Assembly (NCBI RefSeq): GCF_025821625.1
Contig: NZ_JACKSH010000192.1
Location: 1 to 43,960, forward strand
Direction of reading: 5' to 3'
Source of the DNA: Mycolicibacterium pyrenivorans
Lineage (GTDB): Bacteria; Actinomycetota; Actinomycetes; Mycobacteriales; Mycobacteriaceae
Length of the DNA stretch: 43,960 nt
Shown in pieces: positions 8,325 to 16,633 of the stretch; position 1 is the first letter of the stretch; each line of letters begins with the position of its first letter. The position numbers were made by a program, and so were the translations under genes. The notes under the pieces are model-generated. The model saw nothing but the letters and a program-made list of their open reading frames with translations, had not been told where the DNA came from and did no database searches.

Positions 8325-9506
8325 TCAGATCACGCCGCGGATCATGTTTCCGGCGTGCGCCGACTCGAGCACGATCCGCATCGCATCCGCACTCTGCTGC
8401 CAGGAGAACTCGCCGCTGCGCACCTGCGCCTTCACGCCGAGTTGGTCGCGCAGGACCTCGTCGCACAGCAGGCGGTCGAGGCCGTCGACCAGACCGTGGT
8501 AGTCGTCGACGAGCAGGCCGGTGACCCCGTCCACGACGGAGTCCGACAGTCCGCCCGAAGACCGGTAACCGATGGTGGGCACCCCGTGTTGTGCGGCCTC
8601 GACGACCGCCAAGCCCCATCCCTCTTTGCGGGACGGCAGCATGTGCACCCAGCTGCGTTGCAGCACATCGTGTTTGGTGACGTCGTCGACGTGGCCGTGG
8701 AACGTCACCGCATCGGAGATCCCCAGGCCCTCGGCGTGGTCGACGAGGCGCTGCGCCCACCAGCCGCCTCCGAGAACGTCCAGGTGCAGGTTCGGTATCC
8801 GCTGTCGCAGATGGGCGATCGCGCCGAGCGCGTCCTCGATCTGCTTGTGCGGCACCAGCCGGGACAGCACCACGACCCGTGGCGTCGCCGACCGCGGCAC
8901 GGTCAACGTGTCCTCGGGCGCCGGGTCGACGCCGTTGCGGACGACGGCGACGTGGTCGGCCCTCACGCCGAGCAGCGCGAGGTCCCGTGCGGAAGGCAGC
9001 GACACCGTGACGTACTGGTTGCCCCGGTGGATGCGCGGCGACAGTCGCGACTCGACGAACCACCCGATGCGGCTCATCACCCGTCCGGCCACCGGCCACT
9101 GTTCACGGTGGCAGTGGTGCACCAGGACGACCGTGCGCCGGCCGTACACCAGCCGGGACAGAAAGGGCAGCCCGTTCTGCGTGTCGACGACGACGTCGGG
9201 ACGCACGTGGCGCAGCGGACCGAGACCGAGCATCGCCGCCGCCATCGCCAGCCCGGCCCGCACGTACACCGAGTAGCGTCCGCCAGCGCGCTGGATCTGG
9301 ACCCCGTCGACGGTTTCGCGGCGGGCGGCGCCGGGATAGTGGGCGGTGCGCAGCGTGACGCGCACGCCGGACGCTGCGAGTTGCGCGCCGATGCGCTGCA
9401 GGTAGGTCTCACTGCCGCCGCCCTGGGGATGACCGGTGTCGCGCCAGCACAGCAGCAGCACCGAACGCAGCGGCCGGTGGGTCGACGGATCGGGGTGGTC
9501 GGACAT
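8325..9506 (-). CDS. GT4-family glycosyltransferase (Rv0225-like)
   Basis: This 393-residue protein has the GT-B fold of family GT4. An N-terminal acceptor domain contains GGGSETYLQRIG. The C-terminal donor domain begins at VVLSRLVPHKQIEDALGAI and carries the EGWGLAVVEA element (E-x7-E type) that binds the nucleotide sugar. It probably adds a sugar to an envelope lipid or glycan, since the neighbours are aftD-block genes and its order matches Rv0225. Donor and acceptor are unknown. ATG 9506 is preceded by no Shine-Dalgarno sequence but by TACTCT seven bases away, which indicates a leaderless mRNA. Confidence 0.88.
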   Translation of the reverse strand: MSDHPDPSTHRPLRSVLLLCWRDTGHPQGGGSETYLQRIGAQLAASGVRVTLRTAHYPGAARRETVDGVQIQRAGGRYSVYVRAGLAMAAAMLGLGPLRHVRPDVVVDTQNGLPFLSRLVYGRRTVVLVHHCHREQWPVAGRVMSRIGWFVESRLSPRIHRGNQYVTVSLPSARDLALLGVRADHVAVVRNGVDPAPEDTLTVPRSATPRVVVLSRLVPHKQIEDALGAIAHLRQRIPNLHLDVLGGGWWAQRLVDHAEGLGISDAVTFHGHVDDVTKHDVLQRSWVHMLPSRKEGWGLAVVEAAQHGVPTIGYRSSGGLSDSVVDGVTGLLVDDYHGLVDGLDRLLCDEVLRDQLGVKAQVRSGEFSWQQSADAMRIVLESAHAGNMIRGVI

Positions 9507-9513
9507 CGGGTTC

Positions 9514-9534
9514 AGAGTAGCCGCGTCCTAGGGT
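9514..9534. promoter_or_regulatory. Back-to-back leaderless promoters
   Basis: Only 35 bases separate the divergent ATGs at 9506 (minus) and 9542 (plus). On the minus strand TACTCT (9514-9519) lies seven bases before its ATG; on the plus strand TAGGGT (9529-9534) lies seven bases before its ATG. Both fit TANNNT -10 boxes with transcription starting at or next to the A of ATG. Each promoter's -35 zone must overlap the other promoter. Confidence 0.6.
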
Positions 9535-9541
9535 GGCCGAG

Positions 9542-10309
9542 ATGGCGGCAACGGACCTTCTGGCACGGCGGGCGACGCTGTCGCGTTCGCTGCGCCTGCT
9601 GTCACAGTTCCGTTTCGAGCAGAGCGACCCGGACCGGTTCTACGGCGCGCTCGCCGCCGACACGGTCGCGATGGTGGCCGACCTGTGGACGTCGGTGGAC
9701 GGTTCCCCCGCGACCGGCCTGACGGTGCTGGACGTCGGCGGCGGCCCCGGCTATTTCGCGTCGGCCTTCACCGACGCCGGACTGCACTACATCGGCGTCG
9801 AACCCGACCCTCGCGAGATGCACGCCGCAGCACCGCGGCTGCACCGCCCCGCGGGGGTGTTCGTGAGGGCGTCGGGCACCGCGTTGCCGTTCGCCGACGG
9901 CTGCGTCGACATCTGCCTGTCGTCCAACGTCGCCGAGCACGTCGCCGAACCCTGGCGGCTGGGCGACGAGATGCTGCGGGTCACCAGGCCGGGCGGGCTG
10001 GCGATCCTTTCCTACACCGTGTGGCTCGGCCCGTTCGGCGGGCACGAGATGGGGTTGACGCACTATCTCGGCGGCCGCCGGGCCGCGGACCGATACGCGC
10101 GCAAGCACGGCCACCGACCGAAGAACGACTACGGATCGTCGTTGTTCGCGGTGAATGCTCGGGACGGTCTGAGGTGGGCGGCGGGCACCGGCGCTCTGGT
10201 CGCCGCATTTCCCCGCTACCACCCCCGATGGGCATGGGGGACGGTCCGGGTGCCACTGCTCCGTGAGTTCACGGTGAGCAATCTGGTGTTGGTGTTGCGG
10301 CCGTCGTGA
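9542..10309 (+). CDS. Class I SAM-dependent methyltransferase (Rv0224c-like)
   Basis: This 255-residue protein has the SAM-binding motif I LDVGGGPGYF near residue 60, an acidic GVEPDPREM motif II, and ICLSSNVAEHV motif III. The conserved block WLGPFGGHEMGLTHYLGG follows. It matches Rv0224c closely from memory, including the ending NLVLVLRPS. The methyl acceptor is unknown; the adjacent glycosyltransferase suggests an envelope molecule. ATG 9542 was chosen over GTG 9533 because it agrees with the remembered homologue start and because a -10-like TAGGGT sits seven bases upstream, giving a leaderless transcript. Confidence 0.85.
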   Translation: MAATDLLARRATLSRSLRLLSQFRFEQSDPDRFYGALAADTVAMVADLWTSVDGSPATGLTVLDVGGGPGYFASAFTDAGLHYIGVEPDPREMHAAAPRLHRPAGVFVRASGTALPFADGCVDICLSSNVAEHVAEPWRLGDEMLRVTRPGGLAILSYTVWLGPFGGHEMGLTHYLGGRRAADRYARKHGHRPKNDYGSSLFAVNARDGLRWAAGTGALVAAFPRYHPRWAWGTVRVPLLREFTVSNLVLVLRPS

Positions 10310-10319
10310 GGGGCTGAAC

Positions 10320-10333
10320 TGCAACAGGTTCTC
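10320..10333. promoter_or_regulatory. Imperfect KstR-type operator before the aldehyde dehydrogenase
   Basis: TGCAACAGGTTCTC matches seven of the eight fixed bases of the published KstR motif TNNAACNNGTTNNA; only the last base differs. It lies just upstream of the putative -10 TAATGT (10352-10357), over the -35 zone, where a repressor would block transcription. KstR controls sterol catabolism genes, and I recall Rv0223c as a regulon member. Confidence 0.6.
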
Positions 10334-10364
10334 GTTTGGTCCATCGGTGGGTAATGTGACGGCC

Positions 10365-10394
10365 ATGACACTGCGGACGCGAGGAGCGATATGA
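10365..10394 (+). CDS. Nine-codon leader ORF coupled to the aldehyde dehydrogenase
   Basis: The ORF reads MTLRTRGAI and stops at TGA 10392-10394, which overlaps the dehydrogenase ATG at 10391 as ATGA. Its ATG sits seven bases after a -10-like TAATGT, so the mRNA may begin at this codon. It is out of frame with the dehydrogenase. The Shine-Dalgarno of the main gene (GAGGAG) lies inside it. Expression is not proven. Confidence 0.4.
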   Translation: MTLRTRGAI

Positions 10395-11866
10395 CCCAGA
10401 GCACTGCCTTCAAGACCGAGTGGGACAAGTTGTTCATCGGCGGCAAGTGGGTCGAGCCGGCCACCTCGGATGTGATCGAGGTGCACTCCCCCGCCACCGG
10501 CGAACTGGTCGGCAAGGTGCCGCTGGCGTCCGAGGCGGACGTCAACGCCGCCTGCGCGGCCGCCCGCAAGGCGTTCGACGAGGGACCGTGGCCGCAGATG
10601 TCGCCGGCCGAGCGCGCCGAGATCCTCGGCCGCGCCGTGAAGCTCATGGAGGAGCGCGGCGACGAGCTGAAGTTCCTGTTGGCCGCCGAGACCGGCCAGC
10701 CCCCGACGATCGTCGACATGATGCAGTACGGCGCCGCGATGTCGTCGTTCAACTACTACGTCGGTGCCGCGGACAAGTTCACCTGGCAGGAGATCCGCGA
10801 CGGCATCTACGGCCAGACCCTCGTGGTCAAGGAGCCGATCGGGGTCGTCGGCGCCGTCACGGCGTGGAACGTGCCGTTCTTCCTGGCCGCGAACAAGCTC
10901 GGTCCCGCGCTGCTGGCGGGCTGCACGGTCGTGCTCAAGCCGGCCGCCGAGACACCGCTTTCGGTTTTCGCGATGGCCGAGATGTTCGCCGAGGCCGGGC
11001 TGCCCGAGGGCGTGCTCTCGATCGTGCCCGGCGGCCCGGAGACCGGCCGCGCGCTGACGGCCAACCCGGAGTTGGACAAGTTCACGTTCACCGGCAGCTC
11101 GGGGGTCGGCAAGGAGATCGGCAAGCTCGCCGCCGAGCGGCTCAAGCCGTGCACGCTGGAGCTGGGCGGTAAGTCGGCGGCCATCATCCTCGAAGACGCC
11201 GACCTCGATTCCACGCTGCCGATGCTGGTGTTCTCCGGCCTGATGAACTGCGGCCAGGCCTGCGTCGGGCAGACCCGGATCCTGGCGCCCCGGTCGCGAT
11301 ACGACGAGGTCGTGGAAAAACTCGGGGAAGCTGTCCGAAATATGCCGATCGGGCTGCCCGACGATCCGGCCGCGATGATCGGCCCGCTGATCTCCGAGAA
11401 GCAGCGCGAGCGCGTCGAGGGCTACATCAAGAAGGGCGTCGACGAGGGCGCCCGCGTCGTCACCGGCGGTGGCCGCCCCGACGGGCTCGACGGCGGCTGG
11501 TTCGTCCAGCCGACGGTGTTCGCCGACGTCGACAACTCGATGACCATCGCCCAGGAAGAGATCTTCGGACCCGTCCTGGCGGTGATCCCCTACGAGGACG
11601 AGGACGACGCGGTGCGCATCGCCAACGACTCGGTCTACGGGCTGGCCGGCAGCGTCTACACGACCGACAACGACAAGGCCCTTCAGATCGCGCGCAAGAT
11701 CCGCACCGGCACCTACGCGGTCAACATGTACGCGTTCGATCCCGGCGCCCCGTTCGGCGGCTTCAAGAACTCCGGCATCGGCCGGGAGAACGGCCCCGAG
11801 GGCATCGAGGCGTACACCGAGGCCAAGAGCATCCTGCTGCCGTTCGGCTATACACCGGCGACCTGA
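10391..11866 (+). CDS. NAD(P)-dependent aldehyde dehydrogenase (Rv0223c-like)
   Basis: This 491-residue protein is a full-length ALDH-superfamily enzyme that oxidises an aldehyde to the acid. Visible motifs are VTAWNVPFFLAANKLGPAL (NAD binding), FTGSSGVGKEIG (Rossmann glycine motif), LELGGKSAAIIL with the general-base glutamate, and NCGQACVGQTR with the catalytic cysteine. EIFGPVLAVIPYE follows near the C-terminus. Length and order match Rv0223c (487 residues, from memory). A KstR-like box and a coupled leader ORF precede it, which suggests induction during sterol use. The Shine-Dalgarno GAGGAG is three bases from ATG. Confidence 0.92.
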   Translation: MTQSTAFKTEWDKLFIGGKWVEPATSDVIEVHSPATGELVGKVPLASEADVNAACAAARKAFDEGPWPQMSPAERAEILGRAVKLMEERGDELKFLLAAETGQPPTIVDMMQYGAAMSSFNYYVGAADKFTWQEIRDGIYGQTLVVKEPIGVVGAVTAWNVPFFLAANKLGPALLAGCTVVLKPAAETPLSVFAMAEMFAEAGLPEGVLSIVPGGPETGRALTANPELDKFTFTGSSGVGKEIGKLAAERLKPCTLELGGKSAAIILEDADLDSTLPMLVFSGLMNCGQACVGQTRILAPRSRYDEVVEKLGEAVRNMPIGLPDDPAAMIGPLISEKQRERVEGYIKKGVDEGARVVTGGGRPDGLDGGWFVQPTVFADVDNSMTIAQEEIFGPVLAVIPYEDEDDAVRIANDSVYGLAGSVYTTDNDKALQIARKIRTGTYAVNMYAFDPGAPFGGFKNSGIGRENGPEGIEAYTEAKSILLPFGYTPAT

Positions 11867-12132
11867 CGCCCGATGCACGGCGAGCGTACGGTTTCTGACG
11901 GATTTCCACCGATTTCCGTCAGAAAACGTACTTTCGGCGCGCCCGGGGAGTCGAAGAACGGCGGCCAGCTGGCGCGGTAGGCGGCCATGCCGCGAACCCC
12001 GTCGTAGGGCTTCGGGACGTCGAACATCACGATGTCGTCGGTGTGGGCGGCGAGCACGCCCTCCAGATCGCGGGCCCGGATCGCCGCGACCCACCGCTCG
12101 ATGATCCCGCGGATCTCGGTTTCGTCAGTCAT
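11848..12132 (-). pseudogene. Truncated SnoaL-like (nuclear transport factor 2 fold) gene
   Basis: The 94-codon frame opens MTDETEIRGIIERWVAAIRA and continues with HTDDIVMFDVP and AYRASWPPFF, the first half of a typical SnoaL-like protein of about 125-150 residues. After residue ~60 the similarity stops and the remaining codons read through a palindromic repeat into the antisense of the aldehyde dehydrogenase. The second half of the fold is missing, so the product is probably non-functional. It lies 45 bases downstream of the FadE5-like gene on the same strand. ATG 12132 is preferred over an upstream start at 12162. Confidence 0.65.
11886..11931. repeat. Palindromic repeat, second family
   Basis: Arms GTACGGTTTCTGACGGA (11886-11902) and TCCGTCAGAAAACGTAC (11915-11931) pair at 16 of 17 positions around a 12-nt loop. 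It follows the aldehyde dehydrogenase stop by 19 bases and lies within the truncated SnoaL frame. It may also act as the dehydrogenase terminator, but no T-tract follows. Similar GAGCGTACG palindromes are, as I recall, dispersed in mycobacterial genomes. Confidence 0.75.
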
Positions 12133-12177
12133 GTCGGTTACGACCTCCGCCGACGGCGGCACTCATCGCCGACCCGG

Positions 12178-14013
12178 TCAGAAGCCGGCTTCGGACAGCT
12201 CCATCGCGGTGAGGTCGACCGCCTGCAGGATCGCGTTGTCCGCGGTCAGCCGTGGCAGCACGTTCTTGGCGAAGAACTTCGCCGTCGCGACCTTGCCGGT
12301 GTAGAAGTCGCGGTCGCGCTGACTGACGTCGCGGTCCAGGGCGGTCAGGGCGACCTCGGCCTGCTGCAGCAGCAGCCAGCCCAGCAGCAGGTCCCCGACC
12401 GCCAACAGGAACGGCACCGATTCCAGCCCGAGCCGGTACAGCTCTCGGGAGTTCTGCTGCGAATCGACCAGGAACTGGGTCATCGCGGACACCATCGCCT
12501 GAACGTCGGCGACAGCGGTCGCCAGCAGCGCGCGGCCCTCGGCCAGTTCCGGGTGTGCCGAGCCGTCGTCGAGGAACCGGCGGATGTGCGACACCACGTG
12601 CATCAGCGCACCGCCCTGGTCCCTGGCGATCTTGCGGAAGAAGAAGTCCTGCGCCTGGATGGCCGTGGTGCCTTCGTAGAGCGAGTCGATCTTGGCGTCG
12701 CGGATGTACTGCTCGATCGGGTAGTCCTGCAGGAAGCCCGATCCGCCGAGGGTCTGCAGCGACTCCGTCAGGCACTGATAGGCCCGTTCGGAACCCACAC
12801 CCTTGACGATCGGCAGCAGCAGGTCGTTGACGCGGCCCGCCATCGCGGCGTCGGCGCCGGAGACGATGTCGGCGGCGACCGCGTCCTGGTGCGCCGCGGT
12901 GTAGAGGTACAGCGCGCGCAGACCCTCGGCGTAGGCCTTCTGCGTGAGTAGCGCCCGACGCACATCCGGGTGGTGGATGATCGTCACGCGGGGGGCGGCC
13001 TTGTCGGTCATCTGGGTCATGTCCGCGCCCTGGACGCGGATCTTCGCGTAGTCCAGCGCGTTCAGATAGCCGGTCGACAGGGTCGCGATGGCCTTGGTGC
13101 CCACCATCATCCGGGCGTACTCGATCACCTTGAACATCTGCGCAATGCCCTCATGGGTGTCGTTGACCAGCCACCCGACCGCCGGGGTGCCGTGCTGGCC
13201 GAACGTGAGTTCACACGTCGCCGACGCCTTGAGCCCCATCTTGTGCTCCAGGCCGGTGACGAACACCCCGTTGCGTTCACCGGGCTCACCGGTCTGCGGG
13301 TCGAAGTGGAACTTCGGCACCACGAACAGGCTGAGGCCCTTCGTGCCGGGCCCAGCGCCCTCCGGTCTGGCCAGCACCACGTGCAGGATGTTCTCGAAGA
13401 GGTCGTCGGTGTCGCCGTTGGTGATGAACCGCTTGACGCCGTCGAGATGCCAGGTGCCGTCGGGTTGCGGGATCGCCTTGGTGCGGCCCGCACCCACGTC
13501 GGAACCGGCGTCCGGTTCGGTGAGCACCATCGTCGCGCCCCAGTTGCGCTCGATCATCAGCGACGCCCAGTGCCGTTGCTGCTCGTTGCCGATCGCGTTG
13601 ACGATGTCGGCCATCTTCGGGCCGGCCGAGTAGATGAAGGCGGCCGGCTGAGCGCCGAGCGCGAACTCGTTGATCGCCCACTCCACCGTCGAAGGCGCGG
13701 GCACCCCGCCGATGTTCGCGGCCATGCCGACGCGGAACCAGTCCCCGTCGTACCAGGCCCGGAACGCCTTCTTGAAGGGTTCGGGAATGCTGACCGTGTG
13801 GGCCGCCGGGTCGAACGTCGGCGGGTGGCGATCGGTTTCGGCGAACGCCTCGGCCAGCGGCCCTTCGGCCATCTTGGCGGCCTCGTCGAGCATCTGGCGC
13901 ACCGACTCACCGTCGAGGTCGCCGAACGCACCCGTGGCGAGCACCTTCTCCAGCGCGAGCATCTCGAACAGGTTGAACTCGAGATCGCGAACGTTGCTCT
14001 TGTAGTGGCCCAT
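12178..14013 (-). CDS. FadE5-like acyl-CoA dehydrogenase
   Basis: This 611-residue protein matches the FadE5 family in length and in its N-terminal signature MGHYKSNVRDLEFNLFEM. FadE5 enzymes oxidise acyl-CoA to trans-2-enoyl-CoA with FAD. Visible parts are MVLTEPDAGSDVGAGRTKA (FAD-binding middle domain), FVTGLEHKMGLKASATCEL, and SLYEGTTAIQAQDFF carrying the expected catalytic glutamate. The FadE5-type C-terminal helical extension is present. It is probably a paralogue rather than fadE5 itself, because fadE5 sits elsewhere in M. tuberculosis (near fadA2/fabG4). GGAGGG lies six bases before ATG. The truncated SnoaL gene follows. Confidence 0.88.
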   Translation of the reverse strand: MGHYKSNVRDLEFNLFEMLALEKVLATGAFGDLDGESVRQMLDEAAKMAEGPLAEAFAETDRHPPTFDPAAHTVSIPEPFKKAFRAWYDGDWFRVGMAANIGGVPAPSTVEWAINEFALGAQPAAFIYSAGPKMADIVNAIGNEQQRHWASLMIERNWGATMVLTEPDAGSDVGAGRTKAIPQPDGTWHLDGVKRFITNGDTDDLFENILHVVLARPEGAGPGTKGLSLFVVPKFHFDPQTGEPGERNGVFVTGLEHKMGLKASATCELTFGQHGTPAVGWLVNDTHEGIAQMFKVIEYARMMVGTKAIATLSTGYLNALDYAKIRVQGADMTQMTDKAAPRVTIIHHPDVRRALLTQKAYAEGLRALYLYTAAHQDAVAADIVSGADAAMAGRVNDLLLPIVKGVGSERAYQCLTESLQTLGGSGFLQDYPIEQYIRDAKIDSLYEGTTAIQAQDFFFRKIARDQGGALMHVVSHIRRFLDDGSAHPELAEGRALLATAVADVQAMVSAMTQFLVDSQQNSRELYRLGLESVPFLLAVGDLLLGWLLLQQAEVALTALDRDVSQRDRDFYTGKVATAKFFAKNVLPRLTADNAILQAVDLTAMELSEAGF

Positions 14014-14081
14014 GCTGCGCCCTCCGGTCTTCGCCGCCGTCGCGAGTTCGCTGCCAGACTACGACGCCGGGAGCGGGCCCG

Positions 14082-14603
14082 TCAGGCTCTGCGCCAGCGC
14101 GCGCAGACGAAGTCGGCGTTGCGCGCGGTGTCGACCAGTGCCCATTCCGACCGGATCGGCAGCACGCGGGAACCCGCCCCGAGCGAACACGGAGCGTAGG
14201 ACACGATCATCTCGTCGATCAGCCCGGCCGTCGCGAACTGGGCGGCGACGTCACCACCGCCGACCAGCCACACGTCCTTACCCCCGGCGGCCGACACCGC
14301 CGTGGGGTACAGGTCGGCGACGTCGCCGGAGAACGTCTGCACGGGGTGCCCCGCGGCGATGATCTCCGGTCGGTGCGTCAGCACCCACGACGGCTGGGAG
14401 TACATCCACTCGCCGGGCTGGTTCTTCACGATCCACTCGTAGGTGTCGGCTCCCATCACCAGGGCGCCGACGGTCTCCATGAAGCCCTCGATGGAGAACG
14501 GCCCGGCGGAGTCGATGTCGCGGGAGATCAGCCAGTCCAGGCTGCCGTGGTCATCGACGATGTAGCCGTCCAGGCTGGACGCGGTGTAGTACACGCATGC
14601 CAT
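14082..14603 (-). CDS. Dihydrofolate reductase / RibD C-terminal-like reductase
   Basis: This 173-residue protein has the DHFR-like fold of the RibD_C family: YYTASSLDGYIVDDHGSLDWL at the start, MGADTYEWI in the middle and DVWLVGGGDVAAQF (NADPH-binding glycines) before LIDEMIVSYAP. Such proteins reduce pterin- or pyrimidine-like substrates with NADPH, but most actinobacterial members are uncharacterised. The ATG lies one base beyond the stop of the AraC-type regulator gene, with GAGGAC as its Shine-Dalgarno, so the two are co-transcribed. Confidence 0.8.
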   Translation of the reverse strand: MACVYYTASSLDGYIVDDHGSLDWLISRDIDSAGPFSIEGFMETVGALVMGADTYEWIVKNQPGEWMYSQPSWVLTHRPEIIAAGHPVQTFSGDVADLYPTAVSAAGGKDVWLVGGGDVAAQFATAGLIDEMIVSYAPCSLGAGSRVLPIRSEWALVDTARNADFVCARWRRA

Positions 14604-14604
14604 G

Positions 14605-15573
14605 TCAGGGTCCTCTCATCCAGGCCAGTGGGTCTCCGAGCCTGGTGTCCACGCCGTGGCCGGCGAGCATGCCGCGCGCCAACTCGCGGCGGTGCGCGGA
14701 GTAAGTGAGCACGTGCGCGACGATCCCGTACAGCTGGAAGGACTCCGGCGGGTCGCACAGCGCGTCGATGACGGTGTCACCCAGCCGTCCCGCCACCGTG
14801 TACTCGGAAATCATTGCGCGCCAACGCTTCGCGATGTCGTCGTGATGAGCGGCGAGCCCCCTGGCGTCGACGAACTGCGGTTGGGTGGACGAGCGCGGCG
14901 GGAAGTCCTCGGCCGCGATCGTCGCCAGCCAGACCTCCTTGTTCCACACGAGGGCGCCGAGCACCGCGCCCACGCTGGGTTCGGGTCCGTCCCACTCGAG
15001 CACCGTCTGCCCCGGTGCGACCTCGGCGACCCACTGCTGCGGGGTCAGCTGCGCCGCCCGGTCGAGCAGGTGGGCGGTGTCGTCGACGTCGTGGACGACC
15101 ATCAGCTGCGTGACGTCGGGGGCATCCGCGTCGGCCGGGTGCGCGACGGTCGGGGAACTGTCCAGCCACAGCGACTGGGGCGGGTGGAAGTGCAGACCGT
15201 TGGGGGCGGACAGGCGGAAGTGCACGTCCGCGGCCTGTGACGGCGGCACTCCGTAGGTGCGGCGGAACGCCCGGGAGAACACCTCGGCCGAAGACCAGCC
15301 CTCGTCGGCGGCCACCGCGGACACGGCTTCGCCGCGCTGAAGGCGCCAAGCCGCCCGCTCCAGCATGACGCGGCGGCGCAACGCCGCCGGGGACTCGCCG
15401 GTCAGCCTGCGGACCTCGCGGGAGAAGTGGAACTCGGAGGCGTAGCTGCTGCGGGCCATGTCACCAACGTCGCTGTTGGATGCGTCGGTGACCGCGTCGA
15501 GAAGCTCACGGAGCCGGTCGCGGCGGCCGACGAGCGCTTGCGCGAGGAGCGGGTCGCCCGGTGGATCGGTCAC
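14605..15573 (-). CDS. AraC-type regulator fused to a DinB-like domain
   Basis: Residues ~25-105 form an AraC/XylS double helix-turn-helix (SSYASEFHFSREVRRLTGES, then SAEVFSRAFRRTYGVPPSQ). Unusually this DNA-binding part is N-terminal. The remaining ~200 residues look like a DinB/maleylpyruvate-isomerase-type four-helix domain, with LGALVWNKEVWLATI and a histidine-containing VLTYSAHRRELARGML that could bind metal. It probably senses a small molecule and controls its own operon with the reductase; this is inference. GTG 15573 is the start. Confidence 0.75.
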   Translation of the reverse strand: MTDPPGDPLLAQALVGRRDRLRELLDAVTDASNSDVGDMARSSYASEFHFSREVRRLTGESPAALRRRVMLERAAWRLQRGEAVSAVAADEGWSSAEVFSRAFRRTYGVPPSQAADVHFRLSAPNGLHFHPPQSLWLDSSPTVAHPADADAPDVTQLMVVHDVDDTAHLLDRAAQLTPQQWVAEVAPGQTVLEWDGPEPSVGAVLGALVWNKEVWLATIAAEDFPPRSSTQPQFVDARGLAAHHDDIAKRWRAMISEYTVAGRLGDTVIDALCDPPESFQLYGIVAHVLTYSAHRRELARGMLAGHGVDTRLGDPLAWMRGP

Positions 15574-15628
15574 GGTGTCCGAGTATCGTCGCCCGCCGGC
15601 GCGCGGGACATGACATTTCCTGCTGTAG

Positions 15629-16462
15629 TCAGCTGTCGAGCACCCGGGCGATCCGGGCCTCGACCTCGAGACGGTTACCGAGATCCGCCAGGTCGATGCC
15701 GAACCGGTCGGCCAGCACCTCGAGCACCTGGGCGGCGGTGTCGAGGCGGATTCTCTCCGTGCCGCCGGGGCGGTGGATCGCGAGATTACGGCCCCGCAGG
15801 TTCCACCGCTCGTCGTCGGTCACCAGCGCGGCCGACAACCCGACGACGAACACCGACTCGGGGTGCGTCGAGACGTACCAGCTGCCGACCTCGAGGTCGA
15901 TGCGCGGCTGCGGCCGCGCGCTGAGCAGGTACAGCGGCTGCCAGGCACCGCGGATCTCGGCCTGCAACTCATAACCTTCGGCGTGCTCGAGCAGTCGGTA
16001 GGGCTCGTGGCGGGTCGGCTGCACCGGGCCTGCGGCCAGCCGGATCGGTGAGGTCAGGGTCTGGCCGCCGAAGCCGACGTCGACGAGGTACGGGTCGTCG
16101 GCCGACCCGGGCATCCGCACCGACAACACCTGGTGGGTCTGCGCGGGCAGCGCGTCGTCGTCCTCCCGCATCCAGACCACTCGGCCCGCCAGTCGCTGCA
16201 CATCGAGACCCAGTTCCTCGAGCACATAGCCCAGCAGGCCGTTGTGCTCGTAGCAGTAGCCGCCGCGGCGCCGGTGCACGAGCTTGTCGGTGAGCGCCTC
16301 GACCGACAGATCGGCGACCGGGACGCCCATCAGCGGGTCGAGGTTCTCGAACGGGATGGACCCGTTGTGCGCGGCCACGATCTGGCGCACGGTGTCGAGG
16401 GTCGGCTCGGCCCGTCCGCGGTAGCCGATACGGGAGAAATAGGCTCTGAGGTCGGTGCCCAT
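15629..16462 (-). CDS. Arylamine N-acetyltransferase (NAT)
   Basis: This 277-residue protein has the full NAT catalytic triad: cysteine in RRGGYCYEHN, histidine in QTHQVLSVRM and aspartate in YLVDVGFGG. It transfers an acetyl or propionyl group from CoA to arylamines. The N-terminus DLRAYFSRIGYRG and SIPFENLDPLMG are also family hallmarks. Length is close to the mycobacterial NAT (283 residues), which normally lies in the sterol-catabolic hsa region, so this may be a second copy. ATG 16462 was preferred over an upstream start at 16489. The gene is divergent from the KstR-boxed acyltransferase operon. Confidence 0.9.
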   Translation of the reverse strand: MGTDLRAYFSRIGYRGRAEPTLDTVRQIVAAHNGSIPFENLDPLMGVPVADLSVEALTDKLVHRRRGGYCYEHNGLLGYVLEELGLDVQRLAGRVVWMREDDDALPAQTHQVLSVRMPGSADDPYLVDVGFGGQTLTSPIRLAAGPVQPTRHEPYRLLEHAEGYELQAEIRGAWQPLYLLSARPQPRIDLEVGSWYVSTHPESVFVVGLSAALVTDDERWNLRGRNLAIHRPGGTERIRLDTAAQVLEVLADRFGIDLADLGNRLEVEARIARVLDS

Positions 16463-16633
16463 GCCGACATCGTGCGACCTCAACTGCACTTCACGTCAAG
16501 TTCCGGTCTCGTTCCGGGCGGGTGCGGCGTTCGACCTTGACGGGACACCGCCGGTCCTGAAGTCTTCGGTCACGGCCCTGATGCACGCCTTGGCCGGGTT
16601 ACCCGAGGTGAGCACTGGGTACACTCGAAAAAC

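Noticed and set aside
12178..14013. The true fadE5 orthologue
   Set aside because: Family and length fit, but fadE5 in M. tuberculosis lies by fadA2/fabG4 and none of those neighbours is here, so it is called FadE5-like.
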